Shown: piece by piece, positions 8,677 to 15,695 of the stretch | Position numbering within the stretch: position 1 is the first letter of the stretch | Layout: every line of letters begins with the position of its first letter | Origin: an uncultured Cytophagales bacterium | GTDB taxonomy: Bacteria > Bacteroidota > Bacteroidia > Cytophagales > Thermonemataceae | Length of the DNA stretch: 64,000 nucleotides | NCBI GenBank assembly: GCA_937911505.1 | Contig: CALEMF010000048.1 | Coordinates: 44,583-108,582, forward strand | Reading direction: 5' to 3' | The notes under the pieces: generated by a model | What the model saw: only the letters and a program-made list of their open reading frames with translations | Databases searched by the model: none | What the model was told of the DNA's origin: nothing | Made by a program: the position numbers and the translations under genes

Positions 8677-9243
8677 TCAAATTATTTTAAACTCTCCCAG
8701 AGAAATAAAGCTCAGTCCCGTGATATTATTTTCTTCAATAGCTTGCTTAAACTTTTGATTGACAAAAATGGCTGTTCTTATTGGGGTAATTCTAAATATA
8801 TTTCTGCGAGAAAGCATTTCTTCTTTTAAGACTAGCTTGGCTATACTATTAATAACTGTGGAGCCTTCGAAAGTATTATAGACTGAATTTTCTTTATCAA
8901 AACAATCCATGTTTTCTAGGATATTGAAAGCATAGTATTTTTGATTAGCTGGATCGGCAGATTTAAAAACATTTATACCACAAAATTCAAAAAGCTCTTT
9001 TTCAAACTGTTGTTCGAGCAGGTTTTTTAACCTCTCCGACACTATTGGTACGCCTGGATCGTAGAAATCAACCAGCAGTTTTTCATCATTATAGTTTATT
9101 CTTATCTCAAAATTATCTTCATTAGCAAGCGACTTTCCTTTTCTAATCTTAGAAGCAACTTTGGGATCATATTTTATCAGTGAAAAGGGTTTTCTCCCAT
9201 CTTTGAAGTAATTGTTAATAGCATAAAAATCCATCACTTTCAT
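8677..9243 (-). CDS. Imm11-type (DUF1629) immunity-like protein
   Basis: The 188-residue product carries the diagnostic end of the family: the strand IAKLVLKEEMLSRRNIFRI, then TAIFVNQKFKQAIEENNITGLSF. An upstream block IVSERLKNLLEQQFEKELFEF matches the middle SERLK helix, followed by KYYAFNILENMDCFDKENS, the hydrophobic strand seen in its relatives. No signal peptide or TM segment is present. It begins 26 bases after the stop of the paralogue at 9270-9929, so the two are probably cotranscribed from the XRE1 promoter region. Sequence similarity to that neighbour is low outside the conserved blocks, which suggests different toxin specificities. Confidence 0.72.
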   Translation of the reverse strand: MKVMDFYAINNYFKDGRKPFSLIKYDPKVASKIRKGKSLANEDNFEIRINYNDEKLLVDFYDPGVPIVSERLKNLLEQQFEKELFEFCGINVFKSADPANQKYYAFNILENMDCFDKENSVYNTFEGSTVINSIAKLVLKEEMLSRRNIFRITPIRTAIFVNQKFKQAIEENNITGLSFISLGEFKII

Positions 9244-9269
9244 AGTGCTTTAGTACGACTGAAAAGAGA

Positions 9270-9929
9270 CTATTGGTTTATAATTTCCCACTTGAGGTCC
9301 TTAAACGCAAATCCGACTAATCTTGACGCTTCAATTTTGTCTTTTACTCTTTGACTTATAATAATATAAGGATTGTACGGAAACCTAAAAAGGTCAAAAG
9401 CCTCAGTTAATACAAGTTTAGTAGGAACAATAGTCTTACCCTTTGAACCTTCTTTAGCTAACACTTCATTAACCTTTTCCAAATCACTACTTGTATTTAT
9501 CTCAACTTCTCCGTCACTCAGATTTAGCAACTCGCTTTTGATCTCAAAAACGGAATGTTTATAATCATAGATACCAATGGAAGGCTTTATTCTCATGTAG
9601 TAATAATCGTGACCAATATCATCTTCGGAATAAACTGTCGCAGAAAAGAATGAGGTATTGCTAAGCGTAAATGCCCAGAAAAGGTTTTTTGCCTGATTGC
9701 TAATCAGAAAGCCATTTAATACAGAAAAAAACCTTACCGTTAGAGAGTCAGTTAGGGCAGCTCCGCTATCTAGTAAAAAACTGTCCATATTCGGTAACTC
9801 TTCATCCTTGAGAGTGCTCAAATAACCAAACTTATCGGTATCTTTCACAGCCTCTTTTATTTCTTTAATTTGAGGAAATGTTCCAATTACGTCAAGTCTT
9901 GTTAGCCTTACCAAAGAATAGTACCTCAT
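9270..9929 (-). CDS. Imm11-type (DUF1629) immunity-like protein
   Basis: The 219-residue product shows PTKLVLTEAFDLFRFPYNP, then IIISQRVKDKIEASRLVGFAF, the best match in this window to the D-x-F-R and final helix motifs. Its start is 54 bases downstream of the XRE1 repressor stop, making it the first immunity gene of that unit. The N-terminal third resembles the protein at 6873-7538 and the C-terminal PYN-x-x-I-I-S block resembles the one at 10703-11344, a mosaic that suggests recombination among paralogues. It is a cytoplasmic protein by composition. Toxin target is unknown. Confidence 0.74.
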   Translation of the reverse strand: MRYYSLVRLTRLDVIGTFPQIKEIKEAVKDTDKFGYLSTLKDEELPNMDSFLLDSGAALTDSLTVRFFSVLNGFLISNQAKNLFWAFTLSNTSFFSATVYSEDDIGHDYYYMRIKPSIGIYDYKHSVFEIKSELLNLSDGEVEINTSSDLEKVNEVLAKEGSKGKTIVPTKLVLTEAFDLFRFPYNPYIIISQRVKDKIEASRLVGFAFKDLKWEIINQ

Positions 9930-9982
9930 ATGTTTATCTGCTTATTCGACTATTTGGCAGAGGAGAGATATCAGCCTCTCCC

Positions 9983-10378
9983 TTACCCCTTCATTTTACT
10001 ACTTATCTCTCTAATGATAGCCATCAGTTCTGCACGCTCCTTACGCATCTCTGCTAGTTCTGCTTTTAGCAGCTCGATTACCTCGGAGGCGGCATGATAA
10101 TGAACATCTCCGTTTGTATAACCGGTGTTACTATTACAATGATCATTGGTATTGGTAGTATTGAAGTTAATTTGCTTTTCGACACCTAATAGGTCAGTAA
10201 CGGTTGTTTCGAACAGCTCTGCTAACTGCTCTAGTCGCTCTATGGTAAAGCTTTTCGTTTGGTTTGCCTCTATTTTGCTGTAGGCATTTTGGGAAATGCC
10301 TAGCTCTTCTGCTACAAATTCTTGGCTATAGTTGAGTCTTAGCCGATGTTTTTTGATGTTGTCGCCTAGTACATTCAT
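9983..10378 (-). CDS. XRE-family transcriptional repressor with C-terminal coiled coil (XRE1)
   Basis: The 131-residue protein begins with a classic HTH_3 domain (residues about 6-62): IKKHRLRLNYSQEFVAEELG, then ISQNAYSKIEANQT and IERLEQLAELFETTVTDLL. A flexible Asn/Thr-rich linker leads to a charged coiled coil (EVIELLKAELAEMRKERAEL) that probably mediates dimerisation. It would bind an operator, probably the dyad just upstream. It is the first gene of a minus-strand run of immunity-like genes. A second, shortened copy exists at 12223-12483. Family call is firm; its role in controlling the immunity genes is inferred from order and spacing. Confidence 0.88.
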   Translation of the reverse strand: MNVLGDNIKKHRLRLNYSQEFVAEELGISQNAYSKIEANQTKSFTIERLEQLAELFETTVTDLLGVEKQINFNTTNTNDHCNSNTGYTNGDVHYHAASEVIELLKAELAEMRKERAELMAIIREISSKMKG

Positions 10379-10505
10379 TTGAGGGAGCGTTTATTGGTAT
10401 AATATCTAATAGTATACTTAAAAACTAAATTCTGTATAGTTCACAGGCTGCAAAGTACTTACTACTTGTGCTTCTATTTATCTTCTGTTCATTTTTTGAC
10501 TTCGT
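10224..10505. repeat. Direct duplication, copy 1 (XRE N-terminus plus upstream region)
   Basis: This stretch is nearly identical to 12329-12610 at a constant offset of 2105 bases. It covers the helix-turn-helix half of the XRE gene and about 125 bases upstream of its start. The copies part company within the HTH end on one side and inside the GTTCATTTTTTGACTTCG repeat on the other. This marks a recent segmental duplication. Confidence 0.85.
10397..10417. promoter_or_regulatory. Candidate XRE operator/promoter dyad, copy 1
   Basis: GTATAATATCTAATAGTATAC is an imperfect dyad (GTATA...TATAC arms) 19-39 bases upstream of the XRE1 start. It is conserved without change in the second copy. XRE repressors commonly bind such AT-rich palindromes near their own promoter; binding here is inferred. 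Confidence 0.4.
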
Positions 10506-10660
10506 CAAATACCAATTAGCTATGATTCTTGATAAGTTGAGCTACCAGCGAGCTTGACGAAGCCAACCGAGCTTACGAGTTTAATGTAACTAAAATCCCT
10601 AGCTTCTACTCCTGAAATCAGCCCATTGTCCTGCTAGACTTTCAAACTAGCGCACATGTT
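10487..10660. repeat. Dispersed intergenic repeat, copy B
   Basis: It shares the GTTCATTTTTTGACTTCG head and a degenerate tail (CTGCTAGACTTTCAAACTAGCGCAC) with copies A and C. The middle contains related words such as GAGCTACCAGCGAGCTTGACGAAG. Together with the XRE1 upstream region it fills the 320-base gap between 10378 and 10703; no gene is seen there. Confidence 0.5.
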
Positions 10661-10702
10661 TTGGAATTTAAAATAAATAATCACAAACAACCTAAGCACT
10701 GT

Positions 10703-11344
10703 TCAAATGTATACATAATTCATGTATCGTTCAAAATAAGCTCCTGTAATACCATATTCTTCCATCTTATTTTTAAGCCCTTCTGAAATCAAAATTTCTA
10801 CATTGTATGGAGATCTTAAAACATCAACCCTTTTGAAAAGAACTAGTTTTTTGGGTTCTACGAAATCTGGTAAATCTACGCGATCCTTGTCCTTGAGATG
10901 CACCTGTTTATTCTCCTCAGAGAAATCCACAAAAACAGAATGATCAAAATCAATTAACTCGACACAGTTATCAATTAAGTGCATAAAATGATAACCCTCT
11001 GATACTTCGCCCGTTTTTAACTCAATAGATGTTTTATAAAACCTAACTCCATGTATGTTAACTTGCCCCAGTAATTCTTTAAATTTTTTACTCACAAATA
11101 TACCAAGTGATTTGGCAGGAAGATACGAACTCAGAACATCGGTTAAAATAGCCCCTTTTTTTAACCTGAAGTTTTCTAAATTAGGCTCTATTTGAGGAAA
11201 AGACCGATAATCTAATATTTTAAAATTGTTTTGTTTTTTATAGTAGTCTTTAGGAATGTCAAGTTGTTCCCATACGCCCACTTCTTCTAGCGAAGTCGAA
11301 GGACACAAAGTATAATAATTTATCGAATTCATATTATTTATCAT
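10703..11344 (-). CDS. Imm11-type (DUF1629) immunity-like protein
   Basis: The 213-residue product contains EPKKLVLFKRVDVLRSPYN, then ILISEGLKNKMEEYGITGAYFE, the family's final block. The N-terminal half has FRLKKGAILTDVLSSYLP followed by GIFVSKKFKELLGQVNIHGV and the strand YHFMHLIDNCVELIDFDHS. It carries a PYN motif shared with the 9270-9929 paralogue. It stands alone between a plus-strand relic upstream and repeat copy B downstream, so it may be transcribed by readthrough from the XRE2 unit or from its own promoter. Alternative starts at Met 4 or 5 are possible. Confidence 0.72.
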   Translation of the reverse strand: MINNMNSINYYTLCPSTSLEEVGVWEQLDIPKDYYKKQNNFKILDYRSFPQIEPNLENFRLKKGAILTDVLSSYLPAKSLGIFVSKKFKELLGQVNIHGVRFYKTSIELKTGEVSEGYHFMHLIDNCVELIDFDHSVFVDFSEENKQVHLKDKDRVDLPDFVEPKKLVLFKRVDVLRSPYNVEILISEGLKNKMEEYGITGAYFERYMNYVYI

Positions 11345-11348
11345 TTTG

Positions 11349-11623
11349 GTGATTTACCTTTTAAACTCAGCAAACAACTTACTACCTTGTGTTCATAGAG
11401 GTTTAGAATCGCTGTTAGGCAAAGTAACTCTTCCTCAAGACCAAGTAAGTGATGATAGAGCGTTAGACTTTACTAAGGCTGTTGGTCTTAAAGTTCCGCG
11501 TCAGCAAGTTAAGTGAAATGGGTTGATCTCCTTCCCAACCTGAATCAGTACATAAAACACTTTGAGCCTTTGAGAAATCCTTTGTACACCTTTCATAAAG
11601 GGTTTCTTAGCGTAATTAGATAA
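11349..11623 (+). pseudogene. Plus-strand coding relic between two immunity genes
   Basis: Opposite to every neighbour, the plus strand reads protein-like sequence in two consecutive frames. The first ends at TGA 11516 and contains HRGLESLLGKVTLPQDQV and ALDFTKAVGLKVPRQQVK. The second picks up at 11519 (WVDLLPNLNQYIKHFEPLRN) and ends at TAA 11623 after FHKGFLSVIR. The join is a small indel near 11516. The reverse strand has stops throughout. I read it as the end of a decayed gene, perhaps a toxin tail or a transposase, but I do not recognise it. Its 5' limit is uncertain. Confidence 0.38.
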
Positions 11624-11656
11624 GGCTAGAAGAGGACATTGTTTATCAACGTCTAA

Positions 11657-12226
11657 TTAAAAGGTTGATTTTGATAAGGGTCTAAAAGTTACCCCCTTTA
11701 AATTTGCGGCATCAATTAAGCTCTTTAATTGCTCACTAAGTACTACATTCGTTCTCATTTCTTCAAAGCGATATATGTCTACATCTAACAAATTATCTTG
11801 CCTTATGACGAGCTTATCAATACCTATAACTCTTCCGGTTGATAACTGTACAACTTGAGATTTGGTAAAGTCAATAGGAGATTTAAGCTTTAGCGGGTTC
11901 AATAAAAAATAATCCAGATTCTTTTTGCGCTGGCAAATAAGGGTTACTGGCACGAGTTCGACTTTGTTCTGAACATGTTTTAATAATATATCAGCGAATT
12001 TTTTTGATACAATATCATAATTACTGATTGCCAATATTATGTCACCGACTATTTTATTTTTCACATAGAAGATAAGGTCATTGCTTGAGTATTTCTTTAA
12101 AGACATTCCTAGCTGGTGCTCGGCTATATCTACAACATCTACGTCCATCTCTTTAGGCAGCTTATGACGATCAATAAAACACTCCTCTTCTATAATGTCA
12201 GCTTGTAAAGTATATAGTTCTTTCAT
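11657..12226 (-). CDS. Imm11-type (DUF1629) immunity-like protein coupled to XRE2
   Basis: The 189-residue product shows IDKLVIRQDNLLDVDIYRF, then VVLSEQLKSLIDAANLKGVTF, the family's last strand, D-x-x-R motif and final helix. The first third is more divergent and may determine toxin specificity. Its ATG overlaps the TGA of the shortened XRE2 gene as ATGA, so the two are probably translated together. This overlap was apparently created when the coiled-coil end of XRE2 was lost. No signal peptide is present. Confidence 0.7.
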   Translation of the reverse strand: MKELYTLQADIIEEECFIDRHKLPKEMDVDVVDIAEHQLGMSLKKYSSNDLIFYVKNKIVGDIILAISNYDIVSKKFADILLKHVQNKVELVPVTLICQRKKNLDYFLLNPLKLKSPIDFTKSQVVQLSTGRVIGIDKLVIRQDNLLDVDIYRFEEMRTNVVLSEQLKSLIDAANLKGVTFRPLSKSTF

Positions 12227-12483
12227 TGTATATAGCCAGTGCTATCATTATGGTCGTTCGTAGTATTAAAGGTGATATGCTTTTCAATACCCAGCAGGTC
12301 ATTGACGGTTGTCTCAAAAAGCGCTGCCAACTGCTCTAGTCGCTCTATGGTAAAGTTTTTCGTTTGGTTTGCTTCTATTTTGCTGTAGGCATTTTGGGAA
12401 ATGCCTAGCTCTTCTGCTACAAATTCTTGGCTATAGTTGAGTCTTAGCCGATGTTTTTTGATGTTGTCGCCTAGTACATTCAT
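12223..12483 (-). CDS. Truncated XRE-family repressor (XRE2)
   Basis: The 86-residue protein has the same helix-turn-helix half as XRE1 (only a few substitutions, for example AALFETTVNDLLGIEKH) but stops at STGYIQ where XRE1 continues into its coiled coil. It would keep DNA binding but lose the likely dimerisation part. It may act as a monomer, compete with or hetero-dimerise with XRE1 through the HTH domain, or be non-functional. It overlaps the immunity gene downstream by four bases. Confidence 0.82.
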   Translation of the reverse strand: MNVLGDNIKKHRLRLNYSQEFVAEELGISQNAYSKIEANQTKNFTIERLEQLAALFETTVNDLLGIEKHITFNTTNDHNDSTGYIQ

Positions 12484-12610
12484 TTGAGGGAGCGTTTATT
12501 GGTATAATATCTAATAGTATACTTAAAAACTAAATTCTGTATAGTTCACAGGCTGCAAAGTACTTACTACTTGTGCTTCTATTTATCTTCTGTTCATTTT
12601 TTGACTTCGC
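12329..12610. repeat. Direct duplication, copy 2 (XRE N-terminus plus upstream region)
   Basis: Second copy of the segment at 10224-10505. In this copy the XRE gene is shortened downstream of the duplicated part and the upstream side runs into the longer repeat copy C. Confidence 0.85.
12502..12522. promoter_or_regulatory. Candidate XRE operator/promoter dyad, copy 2
   Basis: Identical to the dyad at 10397-10417 and at the same distance from the XRE2 start. If it is the operator, both XRE proteins would act on both units. Confidence 0.4.
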
Positions 12611-12766
12611 TGAACTCCACTTCGTTTCGGTTCTTGATGAACCGAGCTTCTGGCGAGCTCAACGAAGTCAACCGACGTAGGAGCTCAGCGAAGCTAAATC
12701 CAAAGCTCCTACCCACGAAGCTTACCCACCTCCTCGCTGGATTTTCAGGCCAACACACTTATTTTA
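12592..12766. repeat. Dispersed repeat with nested hairpins, copy C
   Basis: It starts with the common GTTCATTTTTTGACTTCG head and ends with CGCTGGATTTTCAGGCC. Inside, GACTTCGCTGAACTCC (12603-12618) pairs with GGAGCTCAGCGAAG (12680-12693), and GGTTC/GAACC form a small hairpin at 12629-12643. The nested pairing resembles palindromic (REP- or MITE-like) elements. It lies between the XRE2 unit and htpG, in a gap without a gene. Confidence 0.55.
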
Positions 12767-12829
12767 AGCTTGAAAAATAAATGACTATAGCACGTCTAAA
12801 GTTATAACAAGACGGAGAATTTACAAAAT

Positions 12830-12860
12830 AGCCGTCACCTGATATACTCAGATGACGGCT
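12830..12860 (-). terminator. Terminator downstream of htpG
   Basis: AGCCGTCA at 12830-12837 pairs with TGACGGCT at 12853-12860, with further CTGA/TCAG pairing. On the minus strand it lies just after the htpG stop and is followed by a T-rich stretch. Confidence 0.7.
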
Positions 12861-12878
12861 TTACTATGGAAAATAAGT

Positions 12879-14690
12879 TTATGATACCAAATTGATACTC
12901 CGCTCTATAAACTTCGTCAGGCGATTGCCTTTTAGTAAGTCTTGAGAGAGTAGTGCAATGTCGTATAGTTGCTTGATAAGGCGTGCTTGCTCTGCTTCTT
13001 CCTCTGTTTTTACAATTTTATCGATCAAGGTATGGTTACCGTTGATAGCGATTTGGTGTTGCGAAGGCATCATAAAACCGCCCATTCCTTGTGCATCAGC
13101 CATCTCCTGCATACGTCGCATATACTCAGGCAAGGTAATAACTACAGGAAGCTCGTCGGTAGGAAGTGCCTCCACGGTGATGGTAAGCTTATCGTCACCC
13201 AAAGCTTTCTTGAAAGCTTCAATGATGCTTTCTTGCTCTTCTTTAGAAAGCACTACTTCGGCGCTCTCTTCTTTGGAAATGAGCTTATCTACTACATCTG
13301 CATCTACACGCTTCAACTGTGTCTTCTCTAGGTTTCTTTCTAAGATGCCAATAAAATGATTGTCGATAGGACCATCAAACTGTAAAATGTCGTAATTACG
13401 CTTCTTGGCGGACTGAATATAGGTATCTTGCTTTTCGGCGTCGTTGGTAAAAAGCCAAATGAGGTTTTCGTCCTTATCCGTCTGTAACGGCTTTACTTTT
13501 TCCTTGTATTCTTCAAAGGTATGGTAGGCGGCTTCTACGTTTTTCAACAAGCAGAATTTTTCTGCTTTACTGTAAAACTTCTCGTCTGTAACCATTCCGT
13601 ATTTCACAAAAAGTCCGATACTATCCCACTTTTCCTCAAAAGCCTTGCGGTCGTTTTTGAAAAGCTCCTGCAGTTTATCAGCTACCTTTTTAGTAATATA
13701 AGTATTGATTTTCTTCACGTTGGCGTCTGCCTGTAAGTAGCTCCGCGACACATTGAGTGGAATATCAGGGGAGTCGATTACACCGTGGAGTAGCATCAAA
13801 AACTCAGGTACTACATCTTTCACCTCATCGGTAATGAATACTTGGCGAGAGTAAAGCTGTATCTGGTTGCGTTGTACCTCGAAGTTATTGCGAATCTTCG
13901 GAAAGTAGAGCACACCCGTAAGCTCAAAAGGAAAGTCTACGTTCAAATGTATCCAGAAAAGCGGCTCTTCTGCCATCGGATAAAGCTCCTTGTAGAAGTT
14001 TAAGTAGTCTTCGTCGCTTAGTTCGTTGGGGGCTTTTGTCCAAAGAGGCGCGGTGTTGTTGATGACCTCTTCTTCTAACACTACGGTGACGGGTAAAAAC
14101 TTTGCGTATTTGTTAAGAATGCCTTGTAGTCTTGCCTTGTCCAAGAACTCTTCTGAATCTCCAGCAATGTGCAAAACGATATCTGTGCCTTGCGTCTCTT
14201 TCTCGACAGAGGTGATGTCAAATTCAGTATCTCCCTCACATACCCACTTTACTGGCTCCGTGTCTTTTTGGTACGACTTTGTAATGATCTCTACTTGCTT
14301 GGCCACCATAAAAGCTGAGTAGAAGCCCAACCCGAAATGCCCAATAATTTGTTTGTCCTCGCCTTTATCTTTATACTTTTCGATGAAGTCACTAGCTCCT
14401 GACATAGCGATTTGGTTAATATAGTATTTGATCTCTTCGGCAGTCATCCCAATCCCATTGTCGCTTACCGTAATGGTTTTTGCTTCTGCATCAAAAGAGA
14501 CGTTCACTTTCAGATTTTCGATGTCGCCCTCATATTCTCCTAAGGAACCTAATTTTTTCAATTTCTGACAAGCATCTATCGCGTTCGATACCAATTCTCT
14601 CAAAAATATCTCGTGGTCAGAGTATAAGAACTTCTTGATGATGGGAAAGATATTTTCCGTGTGAATTGACAAAGTACCCTTTTCTTGCAT
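12879..14690 (-). CDS. htpG: Molecular chaperone HtpG (Hsp90)
   Basis: The 603-residue product is a complete bacterial Hsp90. The GHKL ATP-binding domain shows ELVSNAIDA (residues 32-40), DNGIGM (77-82) and GHFGLGFYSAFMV (117-129). The middle domain contains the IRNNFEVQRNQIQLYSRQVF and NVSRSYLQ segments. The C-terminal dimerisation region is slightly shorter and more divergent than in E. coli, as is common in Bacteroidota. It is a cytosolic ATP-dependent chaperone for client proteins under stress. It is monocistronic, with its own terminator and a repeated TGTCA element upstream that may be a heat-shock control site. Confidence 0.97.
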   Translation of the reverse strand: MQEKGTLSIHTENIFPIIKKFLYSDHEIFLRELVSNAIDACQKLKKLGSLGEYEGDIENLKVNVSFDAEAKTITVSDNGIGMTAEEIKYYINQIAMSGASDFIEKYKDKGEDKQIIGHFGLGFYSAFMVAKQVEIITKSYQKDTEPVKWVCEGDTEFDITSVEKETQGTDIVLHIAGDSEEFLDKARLQGILNKYAKFLPVTVVLEEEVINNTAPLWTKAPNELSDEDYLNFYKELYPMAEEPLFWIHLNVDFPFELTGVLYFPKIRNNFEVQRNQIQLYSRQVFITDEVKDVVPEFLMLLHGVIDSPDIPLNVSRSYLQADANVKKINTYITKKVADKLQELFKNDRKAFEEKWDSIGLFVKYGMVTDEKFYSKAEKFCLLKNVEAAYHTFEEYKEKVKPLQTDKDENLIWLFTNDAEKQDTYIQSAKKRNYDILQFDGPIDNHFIGILERNLEKTQLKRVDADVVDKLISKEESAEVVLSKEEQESIIEAFKKALGDDKLTITVEALPTDELPVVITLPEYMRRMQEMADAQGMGGFMMPSQHQIAINGNHTLIDKIVKTEEEAEQARLIKQLYDIALLSQDLLKGNRLTKFIERSINLVS

Positions 14691-14770
14691 ATCTCTTTCT
14701 TTTTACGTGAGTAAATGATACATTTATTTGGTATGCATTTTTTCAAAAGTTATTCCATCAAAATAAAAAG

Positions 14771-14783
14771 TGACAATCTGACA
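14771..14783 (-). promoter_or_regulatory. TGTCA-N3-TGTCA element upstream of htpG
   Basis: On the minus strand TGTCAGATTGTCA lies 81-93 bases upstream of the htpG start. Direct TGTCA repeats stand out against the AT-rich gap and could be a stress-response control site. A binding protein is not known from the sequence. Confidence 0.35.
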
Positions 14784-14968
14784 TAACGAAGTCGTTTAAA
14801 CTTTTTCTATTTCCTAAAAAATGATTAAAATTCGCCCATATTTCGTTACTTTTCTCATCCGTAGCGCTGCTATGGCTTTCAAAAAGTGCCTCATCTGGTC
14901 AAATTTTCTTCTATTTTCGGTCAAAAACAAAAAGTCTAAATGACTTCAACTATAAAACGTAACGAGAC

Positions 14969-15655
14969 ATGATATTTTGGCTAACCTTTTATTTGAAAGT
15001 CATCAGTGGCATCACTACCCCAGAATCTATGGTGGCCAGTGAAAAGATGTTTTTAGGTTTTTTGGGTGATACCGCTTATTGCTATCTCTCTAAAGTCGAT
15101 CAGCAGCCGGGTTCTTATTATCAGTATACTGAGCGGCTCATTTTCTACGCGAGAAAGTTTGATGGAACGCTCTTAAAAAAAGAAAAGGTAAGGGAAGTAG
15201 AATACAAAAGCGATGTTGAACTCAACACTTGGAAGCAAACCGAGCTAGTGAAAAAGCCCTTCGATGTAACAGGTTATCTCATAAAGCATCAAGTAGCGAT
15301 GCGCCCCCCTATACCCTATGAGACGCTTACTGGGCTAGTCCCTTTAAAAGAAGGCTTGATGCTCAAAAATCAACTCATCATAGAAGCAAGTCAGATTGAT
15401 CGCCATCTCGATTTACATATGGAGCATATGTTTGCCGCAGAAGGTGAGCGTATCTATCCCATCAAATACGATGAATTCATTGCTTATGAAAGTACAGCAG
15501 ATTATAATGATAATCCTGTAGCAAAAAATACAAGAGGATTAAAAGCAATCTATTTTAAAGGCGATTACCTAGTCCTAAAAGTACACTACAGTGATATAGA
15601 CCTACTCCTGCCCGTAAAAATGAAAGTAGTTCAGCGCATCTTGGAGAAGAAATAA
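14969..15655 (+). CDS. Hypothetical protein
   Basis: The 228-residue product begins with a weak hydrophobic stretch (MIFWLTFYLKVISGI) that might be a signal or anchor. The rest is a mixed beta-rich protein with YYQYTERLIFYARKFDGTL, EVEYKSDVEL and a C-terminal AIYFKGDYLVLKVHY. No family is recognised. It precedes cinA on the same strand with a 40-base gap, so cotranscription is possible. The gap of about 280 bases before it, shared with htpG, holds the divergent promoters. Confidence 0.65.
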   Translation: MIFWLTFYLKVISGITTPESMVASEKMFLGFLGDTAYCYLSKVDQQPGSYYQYTERLIFYARKFDGTLLKKEKVREVEYKSDVELNTWKQTELVKKPFDVTGYLIKHQVAMRPPIPYETLTGLVPLKEGLMLKNQLIIEASQIDRHLDLHMEHMFAAEGERIYPIKYDEFIAYESTADYNDNPVAKNTRGLKAIYFKGDYLVLKVHYSDIDLLLPVKMKVVQRILEKK

Positions 15656-15695
15656 TATCAGACAAGTTCATAGAGAAAACCAAAATAAACCAATT

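Noticed and set aside
12571..12780. Plus-strand 69-codon frame
   Set aside because: It is formed by the palindromic repeat copy C and has no support from the other copies.
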